Of a stretch of 64,000 nucleotides of DNA, positions 26,514 through 36,041 are shown piece after piece. The notes beneath the pieces were generated by a model, which was given only the letters and a program-made list of their open reading frames with translations, ran no database searches and was not told the origin of the DNA. The DNA is taken from NCBI RefSeq assembly GCF_000374085.1, contig NZ_KB893400.1, positions 1 through 64,000 of the forward strand. The letters run 5' to 3'. Source of the stretch: Spirosoma spitsbergense DSM 19989. Lineage in GTDB: Bacteria; Bacteroidota; Bacteroidia; Cytophagales; Spirosomataceae. The position numbers and the translations under genes are program-made. The first letter of the stretch is position 1. Each line of letters opens with the position of its first letter.

Positions 26514-28958
26514 ATGGGGAAAAATTGTATAACGTCAATTTTGTGGGTGCTGCTCTGGTTGAGCGGATTTACTGGCTGGGCGCAAACGGACTCTCTGTTG
26601 CGACAGGCCGACCGTTTACTAAATTATAAAGCCTATGGCCGGGCAATAGAAGCGTATTCTCAAATCCTCAGTGAAGAAGGAACTTCATTGACGCCTGCTC
26701 AAAAAGCAACGGCTCAAAGCCGGATTGCCTACGCTTATCAGCAGGTTGGCGATGGGGTGAAAGCCGAGCGATACTACCGGGAAGTTATTGCTAACAGCCC
26801 CGACAAAAATCCGCAACAGGCGTTACAATTTGCGAAAACTCTGGCGGGTAATGGCAAATTCGAGGAAGCGGAAAAACAGTATGAACAGTATCTACAACTG
26901 AAAGCCAAACAGCCTGCTCGTGAGCCATTGACACCTCCCGTTAGCACTGCCAAACCGGGTGGCCAAAAAGAATCCACCAGATATCGACTGGAATACCTGG
27001 CCTTAAATACGTCGGCTGAGGAGTTTAGTCCGGCATATTATCAGGATGGACTGGTGTACGTAGCCGGAAAAAAGGGCGGCTCATCCATTGAAACATCGGG
27101 TGGTGGTGGTGGCTCAGGTTACCTGGACCTTTTTTACATACCAAACCGGAATAACCTGAAAGTCGCCAGTATTATCAATGCCGATGGCAGTACCAGCAAA
27201 CCATCAAACGAAAAAAGCAAAACGGATGCCCTTCCCCTCGGGAAGGATAGTTATAGCCGACCAACGGCTAATGACTCACCAACGGCACCAAATTTTACGG
27301 AAGGTGTCAATATTTCTCAGGGACTGGGTTACAGTGCCACCCCCATTAATGTATCACAGCGATTCAACAAAACGCTTAATACAAAATACCACGAAGGCCC
27401 GGCTACGTTTTCGCACGATGGTTCGCAGGTCATTTTTACCCGTAATAACTATAACAACGGGAAGGCCAGTCAGAGTACAGAAGGGGTAAACAAACTCAAA
27501 CTCTACACGGCTGTTCAGGAAAACGGAGAGTGGTCGAATATTGTCGAATTACCCTTCAACAGTGATGAGTACTCAGTTGGGCATCCTACCTTAAACCATA
27601 CAGACAATCTGTTGTACTTTGCGTCGGATATGCCCGGTGGGTTTGGCGGTACGGATCTATACGTCAGCCGTTTTCAGGATGGGCAGTGGAGTCGCCCGGT
27701 TAATTTGGGCAGTACGATCAATACGAAGGGAAATGAACTGTTCCCCTTCGTGGATGATGCCGGTAATCTGTACTTTTCGGGAGATGGTCATAAAGGACTG
27801 GGGGGGCTGGATATATTTTTTGCCCGGATGACGGATGGAGTAACGGTGCAATCAGTTGAACACCTCGATGCTCCCATCAACTCGCCACAGGATGATTTTG
27901 GTCTTATTACCGATGCCAGTCAGCGGAGGGGGTACTTTAGCAGCAACCGGCGCGATGGCAGTGATGATATATACCGGTTTGTGCGGGAGAGTTCACTCTA
28001 CGAATGCCGAAACCTGGCTATTCGTATCTATGATACAAATACCGAACAACCTTTAGATAGTGTTAGTGTGCTGATCAAAGCGCGGGGTGATGGTAGCCCG
28101 GACCAAACGCTGACTAGTGATCAGAACGGATTTGTAAACATTTGTCTTGAAGGAGATAATGCCTTTACCTTTCAGGCTAGCAGAGACGGGTACATCAATA
28201 GTACTGTTGGTTTTACCACGCGTTCCGTTACAGACAATCAGCCTAGTCGGCTTGAAATAGGGCTCATAAAGCCTACCGTCGTTGTTGATACGATTGCCGA
28301 AACGAGCGTGCCGACGGCGCTGGTTCATTCCCGTGTGGGGGGCGTAGTGGTGGGTGGTCTCGATCAGCATCCTATTGCAGGCGTAATTGTCCGACTCCGG
28401 AATGAATGCAATAAAACGCACCAGGAATATGTCACAAAAGCAGATGGTCGGTATGCATTCGATATAATAGAAGGCTGCGATTACACGCTGATAGCGTCCA
28501 AAGACGCGTTTGGTACGAATACCAATAAAATTAAGCGGATTGCTAAAAAAACGTCCCCAAAAGAACTGTCGGCAGACTTGCGGATGCTTAGCGTGGGGGA
28601 TGTGGTGACCATTGACAATATCTATTATGACCTTGACCAGTCCAGTCTGCGGTCTGATGCTTCCCGCGAACTGGACAAAGTAGTAGCAACCATGCGTAAA
28701 TACCCATCGCTGGTGATTGAAATACGGTCTCATACCGATAGCCGGGGTGATGCAGAACACAACAGAGTCTTATCCTCGCAAAGAGCCAAATCGGTTGCCG
28801 ATTATCTGGTGTCGAAAGGAATCAGCCGTCGGCGCATGGCGACTCTTGGCATGGGTGAGTCACAACTGGTCAATAACTGCACCGATGGCGTTATCTGCAC
28901 GGAAGCCGAACACCAGCGTAACCGTCGGACGGAATTCAAAGTGGTGTCGATAAAGTAA
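26514..28958 (+). CDS. OmpA-family protein with TPR, PD40 propeller and carboxypeptidase-like domain (PorE-like)
   Basis: The 814-residue product starts at ATG 26514, giving signal peptide MGKNCITSILWVLLWLSGF...WAQ; the longer frame begins with TTG. Domain order is: TPR-like helices (about 20-120), a PD40/WD40-like propeller (motifs TFSHDGSQVIFTRNN, LLYFASDMPGGFGGTDLY, YFSGDGHKGLGGLDIFFA, GYFSSNRRDGSDDIYRF), a carboxypeptidase-regulatory-like beta-sandwich, and a C-terminal OmpA domain with HTDSRGDAEHNRVLSSQRAKSV that binds peptidoglycan. The layout equals PorE and related proteins that tether type IX secretion machinery or its cargo to the cell wall. It lies directly after a CHU_C protein. 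In many genomes a PorP/SprF gene stands between such genes; none is here. Confidence 0.9.
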   Translation: MGKNCITSILWVLLWLSGFTGWAQTDSLLRQADRLLNYKAYGRAIEAYSQILSEEGTSLTPAQKATAQSRIAYAYQQVGDGVKAERYYREVIANSPDKNPQQALQFAKTLAGNGKFEEAEKQYEQYLQLKAKQPAREPLTPPVSTAKPGGQKESTRYRLEYLALNTSAEEFSPAYYQDGLVYVAGKKGGSSIETSGGGGGSGYLDLFYIPNRNNLKVASIINADGSTSKPSNEKSKTDALPLGKDSYSRPTANDSPTAPNFTEGVNISQGLGYSATPINVSQRFNKTLNTKYHEGPATFSHDGSQVIFTRNNYNNGKASQSTEGVNKLKLYTAVQENGEWSNIVELPFNSDEYSVGHPTLNHTDNLLYFASDMPGGFGGTDLYVSRFQDGQWSRPVNLGSTINTKGNELFPFVDDAGNLYFSGDGHKGLGGLDIFFARMTDGVTVQSVEHLDAPINSPQDDFGLITDASQRRGYFSSNRRDGSDDIYRFVRESSLYECRNLAIRIYDTNTEQPLDSVSVLIKARGDGSPDQTLTSDQNGFVNICLEGDNAFTFQASRDGYINSTVGFTTRSVTDNQPSRLEIGLIKPTVVVDTIAETSVPTALVHSRVGGVVVGGLDQHPIAGVIVRLRNECNKTHQEYVTKADGRYAFDIIEGCDYTLIASKDAFGTNTNKIKRIAKKTSPKELSADLRMLSVGDVVTIDNIYYDLDQSSLRSDASRELDKVVATMRKYPSLVIEIRSHTDSRGDAEHNRVLSSQRAKSVADYLVSKGISRRRMATLGMGESQLVNNCTDGVICTEAEHQRNRRTEFKVVSIK

Positions 28959-29025
28959 GCATGATGAATGATTTGTACCCATTTTTTTCTACTTTCAATC
29001 ATTCTTACTTTTTCATTTATCCGTT

Positions 29026-29832
29026 GTGCTCGCTTTCCCTTCCTGCAAAATAAACATTGGTCTGCGCATCATTGAAAAGCGGGCTGATGGCTTTCATAAT
29101 CTACAATCCTGCTTTTACCCGGTTGCCTGGGGCGACATACTGGAAGTCATTCCATCTCATGAGTTCCGCTTTAGCAGCAGTGGTTTATCCATTCCTGGAA
29201 GCAGCCAGCGTAACCTGTGCGTACGGGCCTATGAACTTTTAAAAGCTGATTTTGAGCTGCCGCCTGTACAGCTTCATTTGCATAAAGTTGTACCTATTGG
29301 GGCTGGGTTGGGCGGAGGGTCGGCCGATGCCGCATTCATGTTGAAACTGGTAAACGAACAATTCGGATTAGCCCTGGATAACAAATCACTGGAAGACTAC
29401 GCCCGACAACTGGGTAGCGACTGCGCTTTTTTTATTCAGAACCGTCCCCTATACTGTCTGGAGAAAGGCGATGTGTTTTCACCCATTCAGGTCGATCTAA
29501 CGGGTTATTACATACTCCTAGTTTATCCAAATCTGGCCATCTCCACTGCCGAAGCCTATGCCGGCGTTCACCCTCGCGTGCCCGATGTATCGTTGTTCGA
29601 ACAATTACAAATGCCCATGGATGCGTGGCGGGGAAACATACAGAATGATTTTGAAGACAGCCTTTTCCCCAAATACCCGATTCTTCTACAAATTAAGCAG
29701 CAACTCTACGATGCGGGAGCTATTTATGCCAGCATGAGTGGTTCTGGCTCAACGGTATACGGAATTTTCAACGCCCCTGTCATTGTCCCAAACCAATTTG
29801 TCGACTACCGCGTTTGGAAAGGTATACTATAA
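29026..29832 (+). CDS. ispE: 4-diphosphocytidyl-2-C-methyl-D-erythritol kinase
   Basis: IspE phosphorylates CDP-methylerythritol in the MEP route to isoprenoids. The 268-residue protein has the GHMP kinase motifs: N-terminal PSCKINIGLRIIEKRADGFHN, ATP loop VPIGAGLGGGSADAA, and the late SMSGSGSTVYGIF. Length and start agree with the family if GTG at 29026 is used; no in-frame ATG lies near. The next gene starts 23 bases after the stop, so the two may be co-transcribed although they are functionally unrelated. Confidence 0.95.
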   Translation: MLAFPSCKINIGLRIIEKRADGFHNLQSCFYPVAWGDILEVIPSHEFRFSSSGLSIPGSSQRNLCVRAYELLKADFELPPVQLHLHKVVPIGAGLGGGSADAAFMLKLVNEQFGLALDNKSLEDYARQLGSDCAFFIQNRPLYCLEKGDVFSPIQVDLTGYYILLVYPNLAISTAEAYAGVHPRVPDVSLFEQLQMPMDAWRGNIQNDFEDSLFPKYPILLQIKQQLYDAGAIYASMSGSGSTVYGIFNAPVIVPNQFVDYRVWKGIL

Positions 29833-29854
29833 AACCTGGATCGAAAGCGTATTT

Positions 29855-30463
29855 ATGAGCAACTTCATGACCAAACGGCGGGAGCCGTTCCACTTCATGG
29901 TGTGGCTGGGCATTGCCAGCAGTCTGATGCTCTTTACCATGTTGCTGGTCACGTATGTTGTTCGGCGCACCGGATCGGGCTGGATAGACGCAGAACTGCC
30001 TTTTGTGTTCTTAATCAGCACGGTTGTTATTATGCTGAGCAGTTTGACACTCAGAAATGCAACGCTCGCATTCCGGCACGAACGCTTTGAAAATTATCGG
30101 ACTAATTTAGCGACTACGCTTGGCCTGGGTATTCTTTTCATGATATTACAAAGCTGGGGGTGGCGCCAGATGATTCTGGCCGGTGTAAAACTGGAAGATA
30201 ACCCGTCGGGCGCATTTGTTTATATCATATCGGGTATTCACCTGCTTCATATACTGATTGGTGTTATTTTTCTGGGCATTGTGCTCGCCGAAGCCCTGCG
30301 TCGCCGACCTTATGTCGACTCCTTTGTGTACAGTGTGAACCCCCCGAATCGCTTAAAACTTAAGCTGATCAGCTTGTATTGGCACTTTGTTGATATTCTC
30401 TGGATTGGGTTGTTTCTGTTTCTTCTGGCACATCACGGTATTAATTTATCTATGTCAGTGTGA
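29855..30463 (+). CDS. Cytochrome c oxidase subunit III family protein
   Basis: From ATG 29855 (the open frame extends back into ispE) the 202-residue protein has five to six membrane helices of the COX3 type. They begin with PFHFMVWLGIASSLMLF and include the typical ISGIHLLHILIGVIFL and the late LYWHFVDILWIGLFLFLL, where the HxxD/WHFVD motif is conserved. Subunit III stabilises the catalytic subunit of heme-copper oxidases in the inner membrane. No subunit I or II gene lies in the window, so this is an orphan copy that may serve an oxidase encoded elsewhere. Confidence 0.9.
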   Translation: MSNFMTKRREPFHFMVWLGIASSLMLFTMLLVTYVVRRTGSGWIDAELPFVFLISTVVIMLSSLTLRNATLAFRHERFENYRTNLATTLGLGILFMILQSWGWRQMILAGVKLEDNPSGAFVYIISGIHLLHILIGVIFLGIVLAEALRRRPYVDSFVYSVNPPNRLKLKLISLYWHFVDILWIGLFLFLLAHHGINLSMSV

Positions 30464-30647
30464 ACCAGGAACCTACCCCGTTTGTGGAAACAACAGATTG
30501 ATTACGGAGTGGGAAGTCGGCTGGAGAAAATCGCAGGCCAACTAGTTTCTGAATGAACTGCGTTCAGAAACATTGCCCCCTTTAAACGCACTCACCGCTT
30601 TATCGCGTTATTTGTACAAAAACCAAAAAGTTACGGATCTGAATTTC

Positions 30648-32621
30648 ATGAAAAGAAACATTTTCTGGGTCGGCTTATGGATAGCAAGCCTACCCTTATT
30701 TGCTCAAAATTTACCAGTACCACCATCGCCCGGATCGAAGTATGACCCTCTTGCCTTATTTCATCCCTTGTTTAACATGCAGCCCGGCAACGATTATCGA
30801 ACGGGTAGTGGCGCACCTGGTCCCCGGTACTGGCAAAATCGCTCTGATTACCAGATTAGCGTGACCCTCGACGATCAGCAGAATACGATTACGGGCGAAG
30901 TGACTATTACTTACAAAAACAATTCGCCGGAAGTATTGCCTTATCTGTGGCTTCAACTGGACCAGAATGCTTTCAGCGATACATCGAGAGCGGCAAAAAC
31001 AACGCCCGTTGCGGGTGGCCGGTTTGGCAATCTGGGCTTTGCAGGCGGGTTGACCATTACCAGTGTACAGGTTGAACAGGACAAAGGCAAGTTTAACCCA
31101 ATTCCCTACGAAGTTACGGATACCCGGATGCAGGTGCGCCTGACCGAACCCGTAAAGCCCAATGGCGACGTAGTAAAGATTAAAGTAGCCTACTCATTTA
31201 AGATTCCGGAATATGGCTCCGACCGGATGGGGCAACTCCAGCGTAGAGATGGTATCATCTACGAAATTGCCCAGTGGTACCCACGTATGTGTGTTTACGA
31301 CGACATTGAAGGCTGGAATGTGTTGCCTTACCTGGGGGCAGGTGAGTTTTACCTGGATTATGGAGATTACGAATACAGTGTTACGGTTCCCTGGAATCAT
31401 ATTGTCGTGGGATCGGGTGAGTTGCTGAATCCCGCAGATGTGTTAACCGCTGACCAGATAAAACGCCTGGAGCAGGCTAAAAACAGCGATAAGACTATTA
31501 TTATACGGGGTAAAGATGAAGTGACCAATGCCGGAACACGTCCGAAAAAATCGGGTACCCTAACCTGGAAATTCCGTTGCCAGAATACGCGCGATGTAGC
31601 CTGGGCTTCATCCAGAGGCTTTGTGTGGGATGCCGCCAGAATGAACTTACCCAGTGGTAAACATGCGCTTGCCCAATCGGTGTATCCGGCCGAAAGTGCT
31701 ACAAACGATTCCTGGAATCGCTCGACGGAATACGTGAAAGGAGCTATTGAGTTCTATTCAAAATACCTGTATGAATACAGTTATCCGGTGGCAACCAATG
31801 TGGCTGGTATTGTGGGGGGCATGGAGTACCCCGGTATTATCTTCTGCGACCATAAAGACAAGAAAGATGCACTTTGGGGCGTAACTGACCATGAATTTGG
31901 CCACAACTGGTTCCCCATGATTGTGGGGAACAACGAGCGGAAATTCCCCTGGATGGATGAGGGCTTCAATACATTTATAAACACCTTGTCGACGGCTAAC
32001 TTCAACAACGGTGAGTACGAACGGAATAGGGGAACGATGCAGGAAATTGCCCCGGCTCTGTTCTCGCCGGAAGAACCAATTATGACCATTCCGGATGTGC
32101 AGCCACCCCGGGCTTTAGGAATTCTGGCTTACTACAAACCCGGTATGGGCCTTAAGCTCCTGCGGGAAGTAATTCTTGGTCCTGAGCGCTTCGACTTTGC
32201 CTTCAAAAGCTATGTAGATCGCTGGGCTTTCAAACACCCAACTCCCTATGATTTTTTCCGAAGCATTGAAGATGGAGCAGGGGAGGATTTGGGCTGGTTC
32301 TGGCGGGGTTATTTCTACGAAACCTGGAAACTGGATCAGGGTATCGGAGGAGTAAAATACGTAGATGGAGCAGCGGACAAAGGTTCGCTTATTTCCATCG
32401 AAAACCTCGATAAAATGGCCATGCCCGTTACGGTTGAAGTAACGGAAACCAATGGTAGAAAAGGGCGTGTAAACCTGCCGGTTGAAATTTGGCAACGAGG
32501 TGGCTCCTGGACATTCCGGTACAACTCCACTTCGCCCCTGAAAACGGTGGTTATTGATCCCGACCAGAAGCTGCCGGACGTAAACAGTAAGAATAACGTT
32601 TGGCGGGGTGATGCCCAATAA
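30648..32621 (+). CDS. M1 family zinc metallopeptidase, secreted
   Basis: The 657-residue product starts at ATG 30648, which yields a signal peptide ([20 protein letters not shown]). An N-terminal beta domain ([22 protein letters not shown]) precedes the gluzincin catalytic domain. The zinc motif HEFGH is followed after 18 residues by the third ligand in WMDEGF, and GGMEYPGI corresponds to the GAMEN exopeptidase loop, changed to GGMEY. The segment after it is a helical domain ([20 protein letters not shown]). It should be a periplasmic or outer membrane aminopeptidase. A strong terminator lies directly after it and also serves the convergent FabH-like gene. Confidence 0.92.
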   Translation: MKRNIFWVGLWIASLPLFAQNLPVPPSPGSKYDPLALFHPLFNMQPGNDYRTGSGAPGPRYWQNRSDYQISVTLDDQQNTITGEVTITYKNNSPEVLPYLWLQLDQNAFSDTSRAAKTTPVAGGRFGNLGFAGGLTITSVQVEQDKGKFNPIPYEVTDTRMQVRLTEPVKPNGDVVKIKVAYSFKIPEYGSDRMGQLQRRDGIIYEIAQWYPRMCVYDDIEGWNVLPYLGAGEFYLDYGDYEYSVTVPWNHIVVGSGELLNPADVLTADQIKRLEQAKNSDKTIIIRGKDEVTNAGTRPKKSGTLTWKFRCQNTRDVAWASSRGFVWDAARMNLPSGKHALAQSVYPAESATNDSWNRSTEYVKGAIEFYSKYLYEYSYPVATNVAGIVGGMEYPGIIFCDHKDKKDALWGVTDHEFGHNWFPMIVGNNERKFPWMDEGFNTFINTLSTANFNNGEYERNRGTMQEIAPALFSPEEPIMTIPDVQPPRALGILAYYKPGMGLKLLREVILGPERFDFAFKSYVDRWAFKHPTPYDFFRSIEDGAGEDLGWFWRGYFYETWKLDQGIGGVKYVDGAADKGSLISIENLDKMAMPVTVEVTETNGRKGRVNLPVEIWQRGGSWTFRYNSTSPLKTVVIDPDQKLPDVNSKNNVWRGDAQ

Positions 32622-32636
32622 AAATGGGTACGTTGT

Positions 32637-32693
32637 AAATGAGTCCGTCATAAGTGGCTGGTGCCAGCCCTTATGACGGACTCATTTTTTTTT
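32637..32693. terminator. Terminator between M1 peptidase and convergent FabH-like gene
   Basis: 18-bp perfect arms (32637-32654 and 32670-32687) with an inner 6-bp stem GGCTGG/CCAGCC are followed by a run of nine or more T. The T-run overlaps the stop of the minus-strand gene at 32692-32694. Confidence 0.92.
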
Positions 32694-33630
32694 ACACTTC
32701 TACCAGCATGGCGCCAAAGGAATATCCGCCCCCAAACACGGTGATAACGATGCGCTCACCTTTCTTAAACGTATCCCACTGTTCTGACAGAGCGATGCCA
32801 CAACCGGCACAGCCCGTGTTTCCGTATCGCTGAATATTGGAAATGAGTTTTTCTTCCGGTAGCCCAAGCGTATTCATCACATTGCGTGAAATCCTCAGAT
32901 TGGCCTGGTGAGGCAAAATGTAATCTACATCCGCAAGCGTTAGATTGCATTTTTCGAGCACCTGCAGGCTTGCTTTGGGCATATACTGACAGGCGTTGAT
33001 AAACACATCGCGGCCGTGCGGCATCGTAACACCCCCATCGGCCGGTTTCATCATCACCGCCGTTGTTGCTTTGGCGGTGTGAGCGGCTCCACCCGTAAGC
33101 AGCGCTTTTATCGTAAAATCGCCTTCACTTTGCCGCTCCTTTGTAATGAGCATTGCAGCTGCGCCGTCTCCCCACAAATGTCCTGAGATCGTGTCCTGTT
33201 CATTGTAATAAAGCGTGTTGTGCTCCGATACAATAACTAATGCCCGAGTGGCTTTATTGAGCGCAAAATAGCCTTCTACCACCTCAATCGCATTCAGTAA
33301 CGACGAACAGGCAGTTGATATGGAAACAACCGGAATATCGGCAATACCTAAGAAATGCTGCGCTTCGTGCGCCAGGGAAACAATTGTATCGTAAGGCGTA
33401 TAGGTGGCCCCAACAATCAAATCAACCGACGAGAGGTCTGTTTTTTCTATGAGCCGTTTCGTCACCTCAACGGTCATCGTATTTGTGTTCTCACCAGGAG
33501 CGGCTTTACGGCGCTCCACAATTCCGGTACGTTCAACAATCCAGTCACTGGACAGGCCATTAAGCTGGGTAAAATGTTCATTGCCAACTACCTCCGTTGG
33601 TAGGTAATGGCTTACTGCATGTATGTACAT
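32692..33630 (-). CDS. 3-oxoacyl-ACP synthase III-like (FabH family) protein
   Basis: The 312-residue thiolase-fold enzyme keeps the FabH catalytic triad: Cys108 in STACSS, His241 in LPHQANLRI and Asn271 in GNTGCAG. FabH condenses acetyl-CoA or another acyl-CoA with malonyl-ACP. After the active-site Asn the usual GNTSAASIP is replaced by GNTGCAGCGIAL with two extra cysteines, and the protein is a little shorter than housekeeping FabH. It may therefore be a specialised synthase for branched acids, secondary lipids or a thiolase-like step rather than the primary FabH. No other fatty-acid gene lies nearby. Confidence 0.85.
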   Translation of the reverse strand: MYIHAVSHYLPTEVVGNEHFTQLNGLSSDWIVERTGIVERRKAAPGENTNTMTVEVTKRLIEKTDLSSVDLIVGATYTPYDTIVSLAHEAQHFLGIADIPVVSISTACSSLLNAIEVVEGYFALNKATRALVIVSEHNTLYYNEQDTISGHLWGDGAAAMLITKERQSEGDFTIKALLTGGAAHTAKATTAVMMKPADGGVTMPHGRDVFINACQYMPKASLQVLEKCNLTLADVDYILPHQANLRISRNVMNTLGLPEEKLISNIQRYGNTGCAGCGIALSEQWDTFKKGERIVITVFGGGYSFGAMLVEV

Positions 33631-33774
33631 CAGTCGCTGATAGTAGAGCTAACACATAAATAGCTCGATTAAAGGGTTAAAGTTAAATCCTTCCGGGAAA
33701 ACGTGGTATTCCACATTAGAACAATACTATAAACAAGTAGATGTTTCTTGTTTTAGTACTAATATGACTTCTCA

Positions 33775-34899
33775 TTAGGCTCCACTAAGGATCTGTTCGT
33801 AGAAATTAATCAACTTGTCGGCCTCGCTGGTCCAGTTATAAAATTGCTCGACTGCCTGTCGGCCCCGTTGTCCCATAGAGCGTGCTTCATCAACATGCTC
33901 TATTAAATAAATAAGTTTTTCCAGCACCTGAGCCGGTTCATCGGGCGACACGCAGAACCCGCAATTATGTTGTTCGACAACTGCCTGATAAAGTGGAAAG
34001 TTCGATGTAATAACAGGCAAACCGAGTGCCATGTATTCAAATAACTTAGTCGGGTATGAATCTGCATAATCACCAACGGGTTTGAGCAGGGCTAACCCGG
34101 CTGTTGCGCCGTTTGCGTGAGTGAAAGCGATTCGCTGGTCTGTGTAGTCATAAAAATAGAGATTTTCCCGGATGGCTTTAAAACCGGGAAGTTGCGTTAA
34201 ATCAGCCTCTGTAAACAGCCGCCGACCAAACAAGTGCATCGTGAACACCGGATAAAAAGCGTTGAGTTGTGCCAGTGCGCCAACAAGGGTATCGAAGGCC
34301 CGCTCGAAACTCAGCCAGCCTATGTAGAAAAATGAGGGTTGATCCGCATTGGGCCGGTAAGGCTTCCGAAATGCTTCTATAAAGTCCAGTAATGGATAAT
34401 TATAAATTACGGCAAAGGGCTTGACCAGCCGAGGATAAGCGGTTAGGTAGCTGTGTTCGGTGAAGATAAGATAGAAATGCCGTCGGGCAAGCTGATCAAA
34501 CAGGCGAAAGGCTTTGGTCAGTAAAAATCCATTATTGAGCGTTTTGAGGTGCATTTTTTTGTGTAGATTTTCCTGCACCTCGTAAATGATCTGTGCGCCG
34601 AAAAGGCGGAATACATAAGCGAAAGGCAAAAATTCGGGTACATATACATGCACCACGTTCGGGCGCAACCACAGGCACCGGAGTAAAATGAACGGGCAGG
34701 TGAGCAAGGTTCGCCAGATTACCCGCCGGAAGTAGGGCAAGCTAATAAAGTGAATGGCTGGCGTAATGGCCGGATTGCCGTGGGGAATGGCACAAAAAAC
34801 GTCGTAATGCTCGGTCAGCGTCTGGCATTGCTTGAATACCACTCGGGGGTCCTGAGGCTGGTGTGCGGTACTAATATGCAATACGCGAACTTTTTTCAT
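33775..34899 (-). CDS. Glycosyltransferase, GT4-like
   Basis: From ATG 34899 (MKKVRVLHISTAHQPQDPR) the protein has 374 residues with a GT-B fold. The C-terminal donor-binding domain includes PTKLFEYMALGLPVITSNFP, the usual GT4 EX-rich motif. It probably adds a sugar to a surface glycan using a nucleotide sugar. The frame extends upstream to an ATG at 34953 that overlaps the stop of the DUF922 gene as ATGA; that start would add 18 residues without similarity to the family but would couple translation. Gene order on the minus strand is Uma2, DUF922, then this gene. Confidence 0.85.
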   Translation of the reverse strand: MKKVRVLHISTAHQPQDPRVVFKQCQTLTEHYDVFCAIPHGNPAITPAIHFISLPYFRRVIWRTLLTCPFILLRCLWLRPNVVHVYVPEFLPFAYVFRLFGAQIIYEVQENLHKKMHLKTLNNGFLLTKAFRLFDQLARRHFYLIFTEHSYLTAYPRLVKPFAVIYNYPLLDFIEAFRKPYRPNADQPSFFYIGWLSFERAFDTLVGALAQLNAFYPVFTMHLFGRRLFTEADLTQLPGFKAIRENLYFYDYTDQRIAFTHANGATAGLALLKPVGDYADSYPTKLFEYMALGLPVITSNFPLYQAVVEQHNCGFCVSPDEPAQVLEKLIYLIEHVDEARSMGQRGRQAVEQFYNWTSEADKLINFYEQILSGA

Positions 34900-34949
34900 A
34901 GAGATACAGCCGCCAGTGCTGCAACGGTGAGCCCAAAATGACTCATGCG

Positions 34950-36041
34950 TCATTTGATAACCCCAAAGCTACGCAGTTCTTCATCAATCTTTTGATTCCA
35001 TCGTTCCTGAGCGGCCTGATTGATGCTATGGGTTGTCTCATCATCGTACTGTCTTTGCATCCGGTTCATTTCCCGGAACGACTCGATGAACTGGTACTGA
35101 GTGATACTATTATAATCGTCCAGCGTAAGGCTATCGGGGTGAATCTTTCGCTTAAATCGCTCAACAATAATTTTGACGATGTCGAAATGGCGTTGTTCGT
35201 GATTCAGGGCGTAGGCATTACGGGCATCGGGCCTTCCCCAGGAGGAGGTCTTGAGCATATAAGCTTTTGCCGTCAGGTTCAACTGAATAACGCCATTTTG
35301 TACGCTGCTTTTTCCTTCGTAGGCAAAGCTGGTAAATACTTCAGCCGCGTAGTGGCTGCCCCGGCGCGGTTCGGCCTTAAAATCGGTCCAGGTAAGTTTA
35401 CGAGCCGGGTTATAATGAACGGTATCGTCGTTCGTGATTCGGTTGTCATCCGTAAATGTAACCGTCAGGCTCTTCGCTAATTTCTCGTTCTTCCCGCTTT
35501 CCCGGTTCATGTACTCGTTTAAATTGCGCAGTGAAGCCACTAAGGACTGACGAATGACTTGCTCAACCACGGCCGTTTGCCCCAGCGGACGGGTGTAACT
35601 AGCACTACCCTGATATTCGGTCAATGGACTGCTGATTTCATCGCCGACATGATTTTTGCCGAGCAGCACAAATGATACGACCAGTGTAAATTGACCAGTT
35701 ATACGGTTTCCACTGGCCGTTTCCCGAACCTGGCATTTGTTAATGCGCATAGCAACCGGCCGCAACTGCCGGTTTTGTTTCAGGCCCTGATTGATAAAGT
35801 AGCGAAAGCTATTGGCCACTCCTCCTTCCAGGTCAACGGGTTGAGGGGATTGATTGAGCACCAGTGCTAACCGGGCTATTGGCCCCGGGTCTTGCCGCTG
35901 ATCCGACACCGCAGCCATGTAAAACTCTTTGGGTGTGAAGGGCAGGGACTCAGACCGGAGTCGAATGGAGGTGCCTGGTTGCTGAAAAGAGAGAAATAGC
36001 AGGCCCGCAAAAAGTGAAAAGAAGAAAATAAAAAAACGCAT
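34950..36041 (-). CDS. DUF922 domain-containing secreted protein
   Basis: The 363-residue protein has a signal peptide (MRFFIFFFSLFAGLLFLSF). The C-terminal half carries the DUF922 pattern: LTWTDFKAEP, a hydrophobic core, and NHEQRHFDI, a HExxHxD-like motif that suggests a zinc-dependent protease. The N-terminal half (PFTPKEFYMAAVSDQRQDPG) is not recognised. Its start overlaps the Uma2 stop by one base, and its stop overlaps a possible start of the following glycosyltransferase, so the three genes likely form one operon. The enzymatic activity has not been shown for this family as far as I know. Confidence 0.85.
   Translation of the reverse strand: MRFFIFFFSLFAGLLFLSFQQPGTSIRLRSESLPFTPKEFYMAAVSDQRQDPGPIARLALVLNQSPQPVDLEGGVANSFRYFINQGLKQNRQLRPVAMRINKCQVRETASGNRITGQFTLVVSFVLLGKNHVGDEISSPLTEYQGSASYTRPLGQTAVVEQVIRQSLVASLRNLNEYMNRESGKNEKLAKSLTVTFTDDNRITNDDTVHYNPARKLTWTDFKAEPRRGSHYAAEVFTSFAYEGKSSVQNGVIQLNLTAKAYMLKTSSWGRPDARNAYALNHEQRHFDIVKIIVERFKRKIHPDSLTLDDYNSITQYQFIESFREMNRMQRQYDDETTHSINQAAQERWNQKIDEELRSFGVIK

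Noticed and set aside
29738-29854. Extended N-terminus of the COX3-like gene inside ispE
   Set aside because: The extra residues come from the other frame of ispE and do not resemble COX3; the ATG at 29855 begins the conserved part.
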